From NCBI GenBank assembly GCA_014529385.2, contig CM043960.1, forward strand, positions 31,421,396-31,485,395: a stretch of 64,000 bases of DNA, in the 5' to 3' direction. The stretch is from Adiantum capillus-veneris (Eukaryota; Streptophyta; Polypodiopsida; Polypodiales; Pteridaceae). Below, one piece after another: positions 1 to 9,336 of the stretch (positions are counted from its first letter, which is position 1; the number at the start of each line of letters is the position of its first letter). Under the pieces are notes generated by a model. It was not told the DNA's origin. It was given only the letters and a program-made list of their open reading frames with translations, and made no database searches. The translations under genes were made by a program, and so were the position numbers.

Positions 1-349
1 CCATGATGACGTTTAACTCTTTGACATATCAAGAATTTTGAAACAAATTTTGTGATATTGTGCTTCATTTCAGGCCCAAAAAAAGATCTTGACATGCAGT
101 GAGTGTATATTGAATTCCTCGATGATCCATATATGGTGGTGCATGCATTTTAGTCATTGCTAGTTCTTTAAAGGGTGTTGTGATGCATAGCTTTTGTTGA
201 AAATAAAGATAACCATTTTCTAATGTGTAGTGTTCAAAGGGAAGACCATTATTGTGATGTATTTCAAACCAAGCATGTGCAAAATGTGGATCTTGAGCAT
301 ATGTGTTAGGCATAGAATGACAATGCGTTCCACTTGGGCATTCCCTCAC
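1..349 (-). pseudogene. Ty3/gypsy integrase zinc-finger fragment
   Basis: Read on the minus strand, this is a piece of a chromovirus integrase N-terminal HHCC finger. It has a hydrophobic lead-in (LENGYLYFQQKLCI), then HAPPYMDHRG for the two histidines. After a stop and frameshift near position 75 it continues PEMKHNITKFVSK...ICQRVK. The first of the two expected cysteines is replaced by Phe (FLICQ). The fragment runs off the left edge. No integrase core follows in the visible sequence. It is a dead scrap of an element related to, but not identical with, the chromovirus at 49-60 kb. Confidence 0.75.
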
Positions 350-360
350 ATTGGAAAATA

Positions 361-584
361 CACAACTCCTTCCATGTTAGTTTGTTGAGACCACATAAGG
401 GACCTATTCCTGATACTCCTTCCATAGTTGACCCTTAATTGAGGACGACAAAGAAATTCTGACTCTCGAAATAATTTTAGATCATGACATGACTACTACC
501 CACACAGGAAACCAATACAGAAGATATTTAGTAAAATACAAAAATCATTCTTTGAAAGAGTGTCAATGGATTTCTAAACAATCA
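361..584 (+). pseudogene. Chromodomain tail of a Ty3/gypsy integrase
   Basis: On the plus strand the sequence reads HNSFHVSLLRPHKGPIPD, then after stops and a frameshift RRYLVKYKNHSLKECQW. These match the integrase C-terminal HNAFHVSLLKPYKG block and the chromodomain core YLVKWKN of chromoviruses. In an intact element this lies downstream of, and on the same strand as, the integrase finger; here the finger fragment is on the opposite strand. It is a non-functional remnant. Confidence 0.75.
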
Positions 585-637
585 CTTCATCCGCACTCCC
601 ATCACTTTGATACTTGCATACCACACACCTAGAGACA

Positions 638-852
638 CACATTCATCGATTTAGCCAGTGCCTCTCTTCTCGTGTAGATTCACCGATTTAGGCAACACGA
701 ACTTTAAAGTGTAGGCAACACTAGTGTAGATTCACCGATCTAGGCAACATGAATTCAAAATGTAGATTCAGCAATTTAGGTAGCATTACTGTAGATTCGC
801 CGATTTAGGCAGCATGCCCATTGGTGTAGATCCTCCAATTTAGGCAACACCA
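638..852. repeat. Degenerate tandem repeat, about 30-50 bp unit
   Basis: Five to six imperfect copies of a unit with the core GTAGATTCACCGATTTAGGC followed by AACAC or AGCAT. Unit spacing varies from about 30 to 50 bp because spacer bases between cores differ. Not coding. Confidence 0.7.
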
Positions 853-1292
853 ATTACTAGACCACTCTACTAGGGGCTGACCACCACTATCGATAGTTTG
901 GTTTTGTAGCAATTGGGACAATTGTCTTTCAACCCTGGGGTATGTAATGGAATTGATGTTTTTGATGATTTCTTTTGTGAAATATTCAATATTTTGATGA
1001 AACATTGCAATGTTGATTTGAACCGTGGAATATGATCACTTGTCGGGTGTTGTGTGAGCAGATCAGTGGTGACTGGTATGTGCTGGACAATAAGGTGATA
1101 GTAGTTACTCAGAATAAAACTGCCACCATTGTATTTTGTGGCACTTCTTAGTATTTTATGATTCATTTATAAATTAAGATGTAACAGCTATTTATTGTTA
1201 TATTGAGCTCTTTATGAGCCATGACTATTTTGTGCCCAAGTGCGAATTGATGTAACTCATTTTTGAGCATAAAATCTTCTATAAATTAAATA
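853..1292. other. Non-coding stretch, nothing recognised
   Basis: Only short chance reading frames on either strand and no domain or repeat I recognise. Confidence 0.5.
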
Positions 1293-1323
1293 CGTGCAAG
1301 AGGGACATGCTCACTCTTGCACG
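1293..1323. repeat. 10-bp perfect inverted repeat (hairpin)
   Basis: CGTGCAAGAG at 1293-1302 pairs perfectly with CTCTTGCACG at 1314-1323 around an 11-nt loop (GGACATGCTCA). The TGCAAG.GGGACAT wording resembles the fold-back repeats near 19.2-19.5 kb and 24.2-24.5 kb, so this may be an outlying member of that family. Confidence 0.7.
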
Positions 1324-1358
1324 GGGGAAGATTGCACCCATTGTGCGTGTTTTCTCTA

Positions 1359-1360
<2 letters not shown>

Positions 1361-1400
<40 letters not shown>
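1361..1400. repeat. (TG)n microsatellite
   Basis: Uninterrupted TG dinucleotide run, 20 repeats. Confidence 0.95.
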
Positions 1401-1402
<2 letters not shown>

Positions 1403-1782
1403 TGATCGTGATGATTAGTTGATCGTGTGCAACCTATGCATCATCTCACTAAGTAGCCACATACACACTTCTAGGTTGAGCTCTAAGATATCCAAATGCT
1501 CACTCATATTCTGCAAGTCTTTCTTTGCTTTGATGGTCGCTTCAAATAGTTTTTGCACATTATATTACCGATCATGCCAAGGTCTACTTGCTTTCGCTTT
1601 TGCCAAGGCACGTTATAATGCTCTAAAAAATCTTTGCACCATTCACATAGTTGCTTGATACAAAAAGCCACTACATGGGTGCTAGTGGCTTTAGTGTACG
1701 GGCATGCAAATTTTGGATTACAAAGTTAAGGGGCCCTCCATGGGTGTAGGGAATGCTCCATCAAGTCTGTGATGTTGGTTGC
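1401..1782. other. Non-coding stretch, nothing recognised
   Basis: AT-rich decayed sequence without a reading frame I can assign. Confidence 0.4.
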
Positions 1783-2095
1783 TCACTTATCAATGCACAT
1801 TCGCAACGCTAATCCCCAGTCAATGACACCAACATGAGGCACACCCTCCTTTGTGAATACAATCATTATATTCCATGGATGCAGGTCATATCCCTTGAGC
1901 TTCCTTTCCATAGTGATCTTAAGCATAACCTACATTCACCGCATTATAAGAGAACCATTAAGATAAAAATCTTACCATTAATTTTTTGAAATTTTATAAG
2001 ATTGTAGTTGGGGAGGTGCTCTCTTGTTGCATCAACAAAAACAGTTCCTTGACCATGGAAATATAATCATATAAGAGCACTCCAAGAGACTTCAT
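1783..2095 (-). pseudogene. Kinase-like catalytic-loop relic
   Basis: A short minus-strand frame (1926 down to 1783) reads GYDLHPWNIMI, then 11 residues later VGVIDWGLALR. The DLHPWN and IDWG blocks resemble the catalytic loop (D-x4-N) and the metal-binding DFG motif of protein-kinase-fold enzymes. Just upstream (2095 to about 2035) another frame reads KSLGVLLYDYISMVKELF, which could be the helix preceding the loop. The frames are not continuous and there is no intact N- or C-lobe, so this is a decayed fragment. The subfamily cannot be named, and the match could be partly fortuitous. Confidence 0.4.
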
Positions 2096-2789
2096 GTGGC
2101 AAGAAACCATCACTTTGCATTTGCTTATCATAACCTAGAGCTTCTTTTCCACAATCACATTGGGCATATCTTGCAATCGACACACTCCAAGAGATGAAAA
2201 ATTTTCAAAGCTTTCTCGCTAAGCCCTTTCTTCTATCCCAAGGTCCATTGCCCATAGCGACCAAAGTTGCCTAATGATTTCCACATGTTGTAGCTGCTCT
2301 ATGGGTATCCTTGCAATCATTATGCTCTCGTCCTTGGATTACCACCCCTTGTGGCTATGATCCCCTCTATGTTTTTCCTCTCTATCATGGTCTCTTTATC
2401 TTTCATACAATCTCTCTTGTCGATCATGTCTTTGATGATCTCCATTGTTGTGTCGATCAGATCTATATGATCTCCATCATTCTCTCTTCCGCGACTTCTT
2501 CCATCATGTCAGATTTTGTGTTCATTTCACAAGACCTTCTTTGAAAATATTTTGATGCACTTGATAGTCAACGCTCTTGATAAAAAAGCACAGAGCATGG
2601 CGTGATTAAGCTACAGTCTGTTATGGATTTGCACCTTCTAATTGCCATGATTCATGGTGATGATTGCATAGGAGCAGCCCATAGGAAGGGATTTGTAGTG
2701 CGGTCAGCCAAAAGTAGGTCATGGTTGAGAGGGAGCACTTGGCTTTTACTCCGTGAGGTGATCATGATGAGTGCTACAAGCTTCTATTG

Positions 2790-2792
<3 letters not shown>
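2096..2792. other. Decayed sequence, no gene recognised
   Basis: Several unconnected frames under 80 codons. One segment (about 2135-2185, minus strand) repeats wording of the kinase-like relic (VIVEKKL, then GYD in another frame), suggesting an old local duplication. Nothing else is assignable. Confidence 0.35.

Positions 2793-2883
<91 letters not shown>
2793..2883. repeat. (GA)n microsatellite
   Basis: About 45 uninterrupted GA repeats. They create artificial Arg-Glu and Leu-Ser reading frames that should not be called as genes. Confidence 0.97.
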
Positions 2884-2886
<3 letters not shown>

Positions 2887-2927
2887 TCTCTTTTGTGACT
2901 TTTTCTCTCATGTCGATCTTGATGCTC

Positions 2928-3063
2928 ACTTCTACTATCATGTCTACCATTACCGCTGCTTTTGTGCTTTTCTCGGTGTCTTTCAACTTAGCATAACTTC
3001 TACTATCATGTCTACCATCACCATTGCTTATATGTTGTTTTTGGTTTCTTTCAACTTAGCATG
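2928..3063. repeat. 68-bp tandem duplication
   Basis: Two adjacent copies (2928-2995 and 2996-3063) begin ACTTCTACTATCATGTCTAC and end TTTCAACTTAGCAT. They have diverged at about ten positions. Confidence 0.8.
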
Positions 3064-3369
3064 ATGCTCAAGGTCCTTTTGTAGAGAGAAAAAGACCGGG
3101 GAAGGATGAACAAAGTTTGCTTGTGTGTTTCTATATGTCTACAATCTTTGTTTAAGGGGGAATAACAACATGAATGCTACGAGTAAAATATTTACAGAGT
3201 ATTGAAGTACTCAAGAGCTTCATTGCCAATAATCTCTTTAACTTATTTTGGCAAACATTTCCTGCTTCTCACTTTGATTTAGGAAAGGTCAATGGTTGAC
3301 TCTGGTAGATTAGGAAAAATTTGAGGTCTCTTTTTTGCCTTTTAATGTTTAGAGAGAGAGTGCTGTACT

Positions 3370-3705
3370 TTGGCAAAAAAAGGAAGATTTTTTAATGATC
3401 ATTTTTATGTTCCACCAAAATCCATGAAGGATTGGGATACTATCTCCAAGGTTTCCTTGCCTGACTTTAGAAGTGGAGAGTGGCCACCACCAAGCTCAAG
3501 AACAAGTGAAAGCTATAGTTGCAAGATCTTTTATGAGATCCAAGAATGTTAAAAAAAATCAAAGTTTCAATTTTTATGCCCATCATTGTATTTGTGGATT
3601 TTTTTCGCAAAGGTAGATGTGAAAGTGTCTAGAACAATGATATTGGTTAAGTGCTTAGACAGTGAAGATGTATTAGAATTTATGGATGAAGGTTGAGCTC
3701 AAAAA
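3370..3705 (+). pseudogene. Unrecognised decayed reading frame
   Basis: One plus-strand frame runs from an ATG (MAKKGRFFNDHFYVPP) for about 110 codons with a single TAA near 3551, before a TGA at about 3697. After the stop it reads KVDVKVSRTMILVKCLDSED. The near-continuous frame suggests a degraded coding exon. I do not recognise the family and see no motif. Confidence 0.2.
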
Positions 3706-3816
3706 ATAGTGAATGGAGTCCTTTGCAAAGTGAAATCTAGCTCCAATACCTAGATATACATGATCGATACCCAAAAATTCATTATATCATTTTTTAATAA
3801 GTCGGTGGCATCATGT

Positions 3817-3871
3817 GGGGTGGGGGGGGGGGGAGGGCGGGGGGGGGGGGGGGGGGGGGGGGGGTGGGGGT
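3817..3871 (+). repeat. Poly-G tract
   Basis: Almost pure guanine on the plus strand, including 26 consecutive G at 3839-3864. It gives a meaningless poly-Gly frame. Strong G-quadruplex potential, and very prone to sequencing or assembly length error. Confidence 0.9.
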
Positions 3872-4966
3872 GACCAGGTCCCTTTAGATCAAAACATGGA
3901 TAATTTTAATAAAAAACCCATCCAAGTCATTAATGTATGGATGAACAGTGAACATATAACAACATTAAAGATAAGAACCAAGTGCAAATTGCACCAAATG
4001 AGGCAGGAGTTACACAATGAGGAGATATAATTGCCTATGACTTTTGCTTTTTAGATAGATAGAAAGAATGTGTGTGTAGATAATAATTTATTTCTTTCTA
4101 GCATTCTTTGGTTCTGTAAGACATTATCTTACTTTCCCTATTTTTAAATTATGGCTTGCAAATCTTGAGGAGGATTGAAAAGAAATTTCTATGCCAAGAA
4201 GTGTCAGAAGGGATTGTGCTTCTCTTCCAAGCCATCTCCCTATTTAGAGCCCTACTAACCTACCAGTACTATTGGAAGATTGTATCAACCGTAGCAAACT
4301 GACATTTTGTACAAAATGTTTTCATGTCAAAGACAAATACTTGTTTGGTGTAAATATCTCATCTTGTTAGTTTCATTTTCCATTTGGTTGGCACAAATGT
4401 CTCATCTTGTTGGTTTCCATTTCCATTTGATGCCACTATCATGCCCTTAATATTGTATGATTTTGGTAGGTTCAAAACAATAAAATGCAATCTTGTCTTC
4501 CAGTTGCTTCAGAAAACTATAAACAGCTCAACCCTAGGACAAGCCAAGAGATATGCATAAGGATTTTGGATCCTCTTCCTCACGTCTTGTGAGCAAGAAG
4601 AAGAAGAAAAAGAGAGAAAATCTAGAGAATAAGAGAAGGTAGAAGAGGAAGTACAAGAGAAGGTAGAGGTAGAATCTGAGCTTGCTTTCATTATCTCCCA
4701 CTTACTTTAAAAAACTTCCTCCATGGTTGGAAGATTATTTAGGCCCTTCAGGTGTAGGGTTGTAAGATGGCATGGATTATGCTTTGGGTCTTGACATGTT
4801 ATTGTCAACGCAATTAGACTAGGAAAAACATGCAAAGACGGATGTGGTTGCCACAATTACAACAAAAACTAAAAGACTATATTGGCAGCCACACAAAAGC
4901 TAAAGCCAATGAATGTTACATAATTTACAAGGGATGTAATGTTCTCTCTTTACAAAAAATATTGGT
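3872..4966. other. AT-rich stretch, nothing recognised
   Basis: No domain or long frame on either strand. A phrase CATCTTGTT(A/G)GTTTC is repeated near 4361 and 4395, a small local duplication. Confidence 0.4.
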
Positions 4967-5035
4967 TATCAAGGAGAGAATATGTGATGTTTACAAAATG
5001 CTCTCAAGGAGAGAATATGTATTTTTTACAAAATG
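4967..5035. repeat. About 33-bp tandem duplication
   Basis: Two adjacent copies of TCAAGGAGAGAATATGT followed by a TTTACAAAATG block. Confidence 0.7.
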
Positions 5036-5340
5036 TTGGTTCACAGAATGTTTTTGGGAGTTTTGGAAGTCCTATGACTCTTCTTTGTGCTGGCCTCCTT
5101 TGTTCTTCTTGGGCTCTTTCTTGGTGTGTTTGGATCTTCTTCTTTCTTTTGGTCCTCCTTGGGCTCTGGCTCTGTTTTTCTTTTCTTTTGCTTATCTTCC
5201 TCCCCTCTTCCTCCTTATTCTTTGGCTTTGGTTCTTTTGATGTCTTTCTCTAGTTCTTCTTTGTCTCCTTCTACTCCTCTTTGGCATGTGTTTGCATTTT
5301 TCTAGGGGCAACATGCTTCTTTGCATTCTTCTCTTCCTTT

Positions 5341-5832
5341 GCAACCTCCTTTGCCTTGGGCTTCTCTTTCTCCCTCTTTTCTCTTTTGTTTGGGTTTTGC
5401 TTGTTGCCATATGTGGTGCTTGGGAGTCTTCCTTTGACTCCTTTGGCCCTTTGGGGCATTTAGTGTTGTTGTGGGTAGGAGCATCTGGACACTAATCATA
5501 TATCAAATCAGCTTTTCCCTAACCCACCAAACACGGTTGTGGGTGTAGAAATTCCTATTGATTTGGTCAAGAATGATGAGTGTGTTGCAACCTCCTTTGC
5601 CTTGGCCTTCTCTTTCTCCCTCTTTGCTCTTTTGTTTGGGTCTGCCTTGTTGCCATATGCGGTGCTTGGCCTCTTCCTTTGTCTTCTTTGCCCCTTTGGG
5701 ACCTTTAGTGTTGTTGTGGGTAGTAGCATCTGGACACTAATCATATATCTAATTGCTTTTCTTGAACCCACCAAACACGATTGTGGGTGTAGAAATTCCT
5801 ATTGATTTGGTAAAGAATGATGAGTGTGTTAG
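5341..5832 (-). repeat. 246-bp tandem duplication with a Lys-rich minus-strand frame
   Basis: Copy 1 starts at 5341 and copy 2 at 5587 (both GCAACCTCCTTTGCCTTG); the copies stay alignable to the end of the phrase AAGAATGATGAGTGTGTT. The 246-bp period is a multiple of three. The minus strand of both copies reads in one frame a Lys/Arg-rich segment (NPNKREKREKEKPKAKEVA and DPNKRAKREKEKAKAKEVA), interrupted by stops between copies. The adjoining minus strand (5080-5340) is also Lys/Glu-rich. This may be a decayed charged, low-complexity coding exon that duplicated in frame. Hydrophobic plus-strand frames here are the complement of the Lys codons. Confidence 0.65.
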
Positions 5833-5864
5833 CTCTCAACAAGAAGATTTCAAGTAATAGTTAT

Positions 5865-6041
5865 ATTTATATGGTGGCATGTGCCTTACCCTAATATTTG
5901 TTTTTAGGTTGCAATAGGTGTACTCAATCACTAGATTTTCATTTGTTATCACTCTCTATCCACACAAGAAACACTCCCTATATTTATATGGTCGCATGCT
6001 TACCATAATATTTGTTTTTACGTTGCAATGGGTGTACTCAA
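5865..6041. repeat. 115-bp tandem duplication (second copy split by element A)
   Basis: Copy 1 starts TATATTTATATGG at 5865 and copy 2 starts at 5980. Copy 2 runs to the CTCAA at 6037-6041, where element A is inserted. It resumes after the element at 17504 with CTCAACCACTAG and then ATCCACACAAGAAAC. This gives the empty-site sequence and confirms the element A boundaries. Confidence 0.85.
6037..6041. repeat. Target-site duplication, element A left
   Basis: CTCAA immediately before the LTR start TGTTGAAAGG. It is identical to 17504-17508. Confidence 0.9.
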
Positions 6042-6388
6042 TGTTGAAAGGTCAACCTTTCAACAACGCTTCCACAAAGATCCCTCAAAGATTCTCTAAA
6101 GATTCCAAATAAAGATGCTGATGAAGTGATGAAGATGAAGATGGATGCTGTAATGTGAAGATACAAGCTCATGGACATCATCAAATATCCGGTTATTATC
6201 ATTTTGAGCCATTCCGGCCACTTTTGTAATGTTTACGGGAAGTTCATATTTTAAGTCAGCAATTGTATTGAGGCCACAGATGTTTGTTGGATGAGCAAAG
6301 CCAGCTCACGGTGTTGTAATTAAGCTCTATAGAAGCCTAGGGACAAATAAGGTCATTTTGGTCGGACATTAGGTTTTCTAAGGCTTAG

Positions 6389-6396
6389 TATATAAG
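6389..6396 (+). promoter_or_regulatory. TATA box of element A LTR
   Basis: TATATAAG within GGCTTAGTATATAAGCCAAA, followed after 32 bp by AATAAA. The equivalent in the second LTR is at 16044-16051. Inferred RNA start about 30 bp downstream. Confidence 0.7.
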
Positions 6397-6742
6397 CCAA
6401 AACCTAAAGCTTTGTAAGGAGACTTCTAATAAATCTGATCTTCTGTGTCGTTGGGAGACTGCGAGAGAGTGAGAGTGTGTGTGTGTGTGCTACAGGATCT
6501 ACGGTGGTTGGAATTGCAAACGGAGAGCAGCAGTGTGTTGCCCACGAGGAGAGCTACGCGTTGATGCTTACATCATGCGCGTTCGTCTGTGTTTTGGCAG
6601 ATTCACCCGCGAGCTACCTTTGGAGTTTCGGTGAGTAATTGTTGTCCGTTTTTTCATTTGAGCATATCCACGCGATCAGAGCAAGTAGAGCTACACATTA
6701 GGCACTTTGGTTTTTGGAAACGTCGACCTGTAAAAACCGGCC

Positions 6743-6756
6743 AGACATCCTACGCG
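6743..6756 (+). promoter_or_regulatory. LTR half-copy of the leader hairpin (element A)
   Basis: AGACATCCTACGCG is identical to the 5' stem plus loop of the leader hairpins but lacks the 3' stem. It lies about 362 bp after the TATA box (to the CGCG) and 340 bp before the LTR end, so it should be in the transcribed 5' end of the RNA. The copy in the second LTR is at 16398-16411. Confidence 0.8.
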
Positions 6757-7097
6757 TTTCCTGCACGGAGGGTATTGAGTAGGTTTTTTTGGTCACGGAC
6801 CTTAGGGAGAGTGGCCTATTGGTGTTGATAGGATATCCCTCAAGTTTCGTAACGTTTCGAGAACGTCTAATGGGCTTTTGGCTTGCGGTAGCATCATTGG
6901 AGACTCTCACATTCACAGAACCGATGGCATGTAGATTTGATATCTCTGTAGGAAGTAGTCATTAGTCGGTCGAGTAGAGGTTGACACCCTTTGCTTGCTT
7001 CCACACGCTTGTGGGTCGAGCTTCGTCCTCAATTGACATTATATGTTAGGTGAGTTCTCGCTATGCTGACGTCCGTCACGGCGTATCCGTCCAACAT

Positions 7098-7115
7098 TGG
7101 CGCCGCTGCTGGGGA
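7098..7115 (+). promoter_or_regulatory. Primer-binding site, tRNA-Asp type
   Basis: TGGCGCCGCTGCTGGGGA lies one base after the LTR end. The complement of the plant tRNA-Asp(GUC) 3' end is TGGCGCCGTTGCCGGGGA, so there are two mismatches. The same site type occurs in element B. Confidence 0.8.
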
Positions 7116-7637
7116 CGAGGGCCCTAAGTAGGTGACCGAGACTAGTCCTTGAGGATAGAGGTCCCTCTGGCTTGCCAGAGTACTATTTTACATTTAGATA
7201 GGATCAGAGGGCGGTGGACTCTCTAGGTCTTAGGAGGAGTCTAGGGAGCGTGTGTCTTGCCTGGATCTTCCGTCTTAGGTAGTATTAGGTAGTAGTAGGT
7301 TGTGGTGTAGAGAGTAGGATTTGGAGTGGTAGATGTGGTGGTAGGTTGACTTGAGAGTCCGTGTGAGGCCAAGAAGCAACCGAGACATCAAAATCACCAT
7401 CTCACATGATGAGTACGAGTAGGGTAAGTAGGATATGTTGATTGTTGATCTAGAGTACTTTATGCATGTCTTATTTGCTGTTAGGCTCATTAGAAAAGTG
7501 GAAAACGATAAGTAGGAAAGACGGTAAATTGTGTTTGGAAGCTGATTTGAAGTCCAAAAGTTTGTGTGATTATTGCTGAGAGCTCTACAGAGCATAGGGA
7601 ATACTACTGCCAGAAAAAAATTGCATTTTAAGACAGT

Positions 7638-9336
7638 AGACATCCTACGTGTAGGATGTCTCCAGGGCACTTTTGGCAGGGAATTTGGGAAAACTGAGGT
7701 TACCAGTGTGTTCAGAAGGGGAGGTTTACCCTAAGTATACATTGAAACTAAAGTTTTGACCAACTCTTGACACCCAAAAGACCAAAGACGGAGTGTCAAA
7801 AACGCGAAAACAAGAAACTTAAGATTCTGAGCACAATTTTGCATAAAAATTGATAGGAATGCGTGAAAAGTAGTGCTCAAGACTTGGGGATGCCTGTGGA
7901 TGAATTCTGCCACAAATTTCATCAGTAGACATCCTACGCGTAGGATGTTTAGAGAGTGATTCTGGAAGCAAAAATCAAGTTTTTGCATCATACCCATATT
8001 CTGCATGTTGTGTTGGACACACACACCAAAACTCATGTCATTTGGACATATAGACTGAGAGTTAAGGGGATGTTACTCTTTCAGAGAAATATTTTCCCAA
8101 AAGTGGTGATTATGAGCAATTTTGACATCCAAAATTTGTTGTGATCACATATTCTTGTTATATGCATCAAGAAGCACCTTGGGTAGAAACAGAAGTCCAT
8201 TCTGAGAAAAAAAGACATCCTACGCGTAGGATGTCTACAGGGTGATATGGTGGAAATTTTGAAATTCTGAGTTGACCAGTGTGTTCAGAAGGTAGGTTTT
8301 ACCCTATTTTCATCTGAAAGGGGGAACTTGACCATATCTTGACAGGATAAGGCTAGATAGAGTGAAATTGCCAGACAGCCTACCCAAATTGTGCCAAGGC
8401 ATTATTCCAAGACCAAAACCATAGGATGGCTGCATGAGCATGATCTGCATGATATATTGAGTGACTGAGAGAGTTTTCATCTCATTTGGGGAAGAAAAGG
8501 GGGTCCTAAGCAGACTTTAGCACTTTTGACTGAAAAAGGAAAGGATAGCTAGTTTTGGGATCTTTTGACATCCAAATTAAAATCTAAGCATAGCATTGGG
8601 TTACTGATATCAAGGGGAAGCTGTGGGACAAGTCTGGGGTCAAACATGCCAAAAAGACATCCTACGCGTAGGATGTCTTTTGTGTGATTTTGGACTCTAA
8701 ACAAAATTCTGAGCATACTACAGTGATCAACACCTTAAGGAGAGTTTGTGGTTCAAATTTGGGGCAATTCTGAGATGTAGACATCCTACACGTAGAATGT
8801 CTAAGGCATAATTCTGAAACCAAAATTCAAACTGTGGACAAAACAGGGTGTTGTATAGCCTTAGGCAAGCCTCCTAGTCAATTTTGGTCCAATTTGGAGT
8901 TGATTTGACTTAGGAATTCATCAAAACAGACATCAGGCTTTTGGAACAGATTCATGATCATTTGACCAACCTATAGGTGTCATAATCAAAAAGTAAAAAT
9001 AGCTGTGAGTTAAGCACATCAAGGGGAAGCTACAGTGCAAATTTGAGCTGAAACAGAGCAAAAAGACATCCTATGCGTAGGATGTCTCCAACTTGATTTA
9101 GGACTCCAAACCAACTTATGAGCACACCACTGTGATCAGCACATCAAGGAGAAGCTAGGGTGAAAATTTCAAGTCATTCTGAGCAAAAAGACATCCTACG
9201 CGTAGGATGTCTCAAGGCCATTTTTAGGTCCAAATGAAATTCTGAGCATACCATTGTGTTGCTGGACTCAAGGGGAGTCTCTGGACCAAATTTTGTTCAA
9301 ATCTGAGCATATAGACATCCTACGTGTAGGATGTCT
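7638..9336 (+). repeat. Eight-copy hairpin array in element A leader
   Basis: Each copy is stem AGACATCCTA, a 4-nt loop, then stem TAGGATGTCT. Positions and loops: 7638-7661 CGTG; 7927-7950 CGCG (3' stem ends GTTT, still pairs by one G.U); 8213-8236 CGCG; 8655-8678 CGCG (perfect palindrome extends to 8652-8681); 8779-8802 CACG (one stem mismatch); 9064-9087 TGCG; 9189-9212 CGCG; 9313-9336 CGTG. A ninth copy (17292-17315, CACG) lies in the duplicated leader at the 3' end. Seven of eight stems are fully paired, counting one G.U. As RNA each would form a 10-bp hairpin with a self-complementary CGCG loop. Function unknown; packaging or dimerisation signals, protein sites or small-RNA precursors are possible. 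Confidence 0.92.

Larger units (their letters stand above)
6042..7096 (+). repeat. Element A 5' LTR
   Basis: 1055 bp, TGTTGAAAGG...GTCCAACA. It has a TATA box (TATATAAG, 6389-6396), an AATAAA at 6428-6433 and a half-copy of the leader hairpin at 6743-6756. Compared with the second LTR it lacks 11 bp near 6072 (between two AAAGAT words) and differs at about 16 bases plus one single-base indel. The first 24 bases form a 10-bp stem-loop (TGTTGAAAGG, loop TCAA, CCTTTCAACA). Confidence 0.92.

Noticed and set aside
2771-3064. Arg-Glu and Leu-Ser repeat reading frames on both strands
   Set aside because: Produced by the (GA)n microsatellite; no flanking coding signal.
3815-4030. Gly-rich reading frame
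   Set aside because: Translation of the poly-G tract.
5087-5805. Hydrophobic plus-strand frames resembling membrane proteins
   Set aside because: They are the complement of Lys/Glu-rich codons in a tandem duplication, without a start context or homology.
7638-9336. CRISPR-like array of palindromic repeats
   Set aside because: The genome is eukaryotic, spacings are irregular multiples of a degenerate repeat, spacers are related to each other, and the array sits in a retrotransposon leader.
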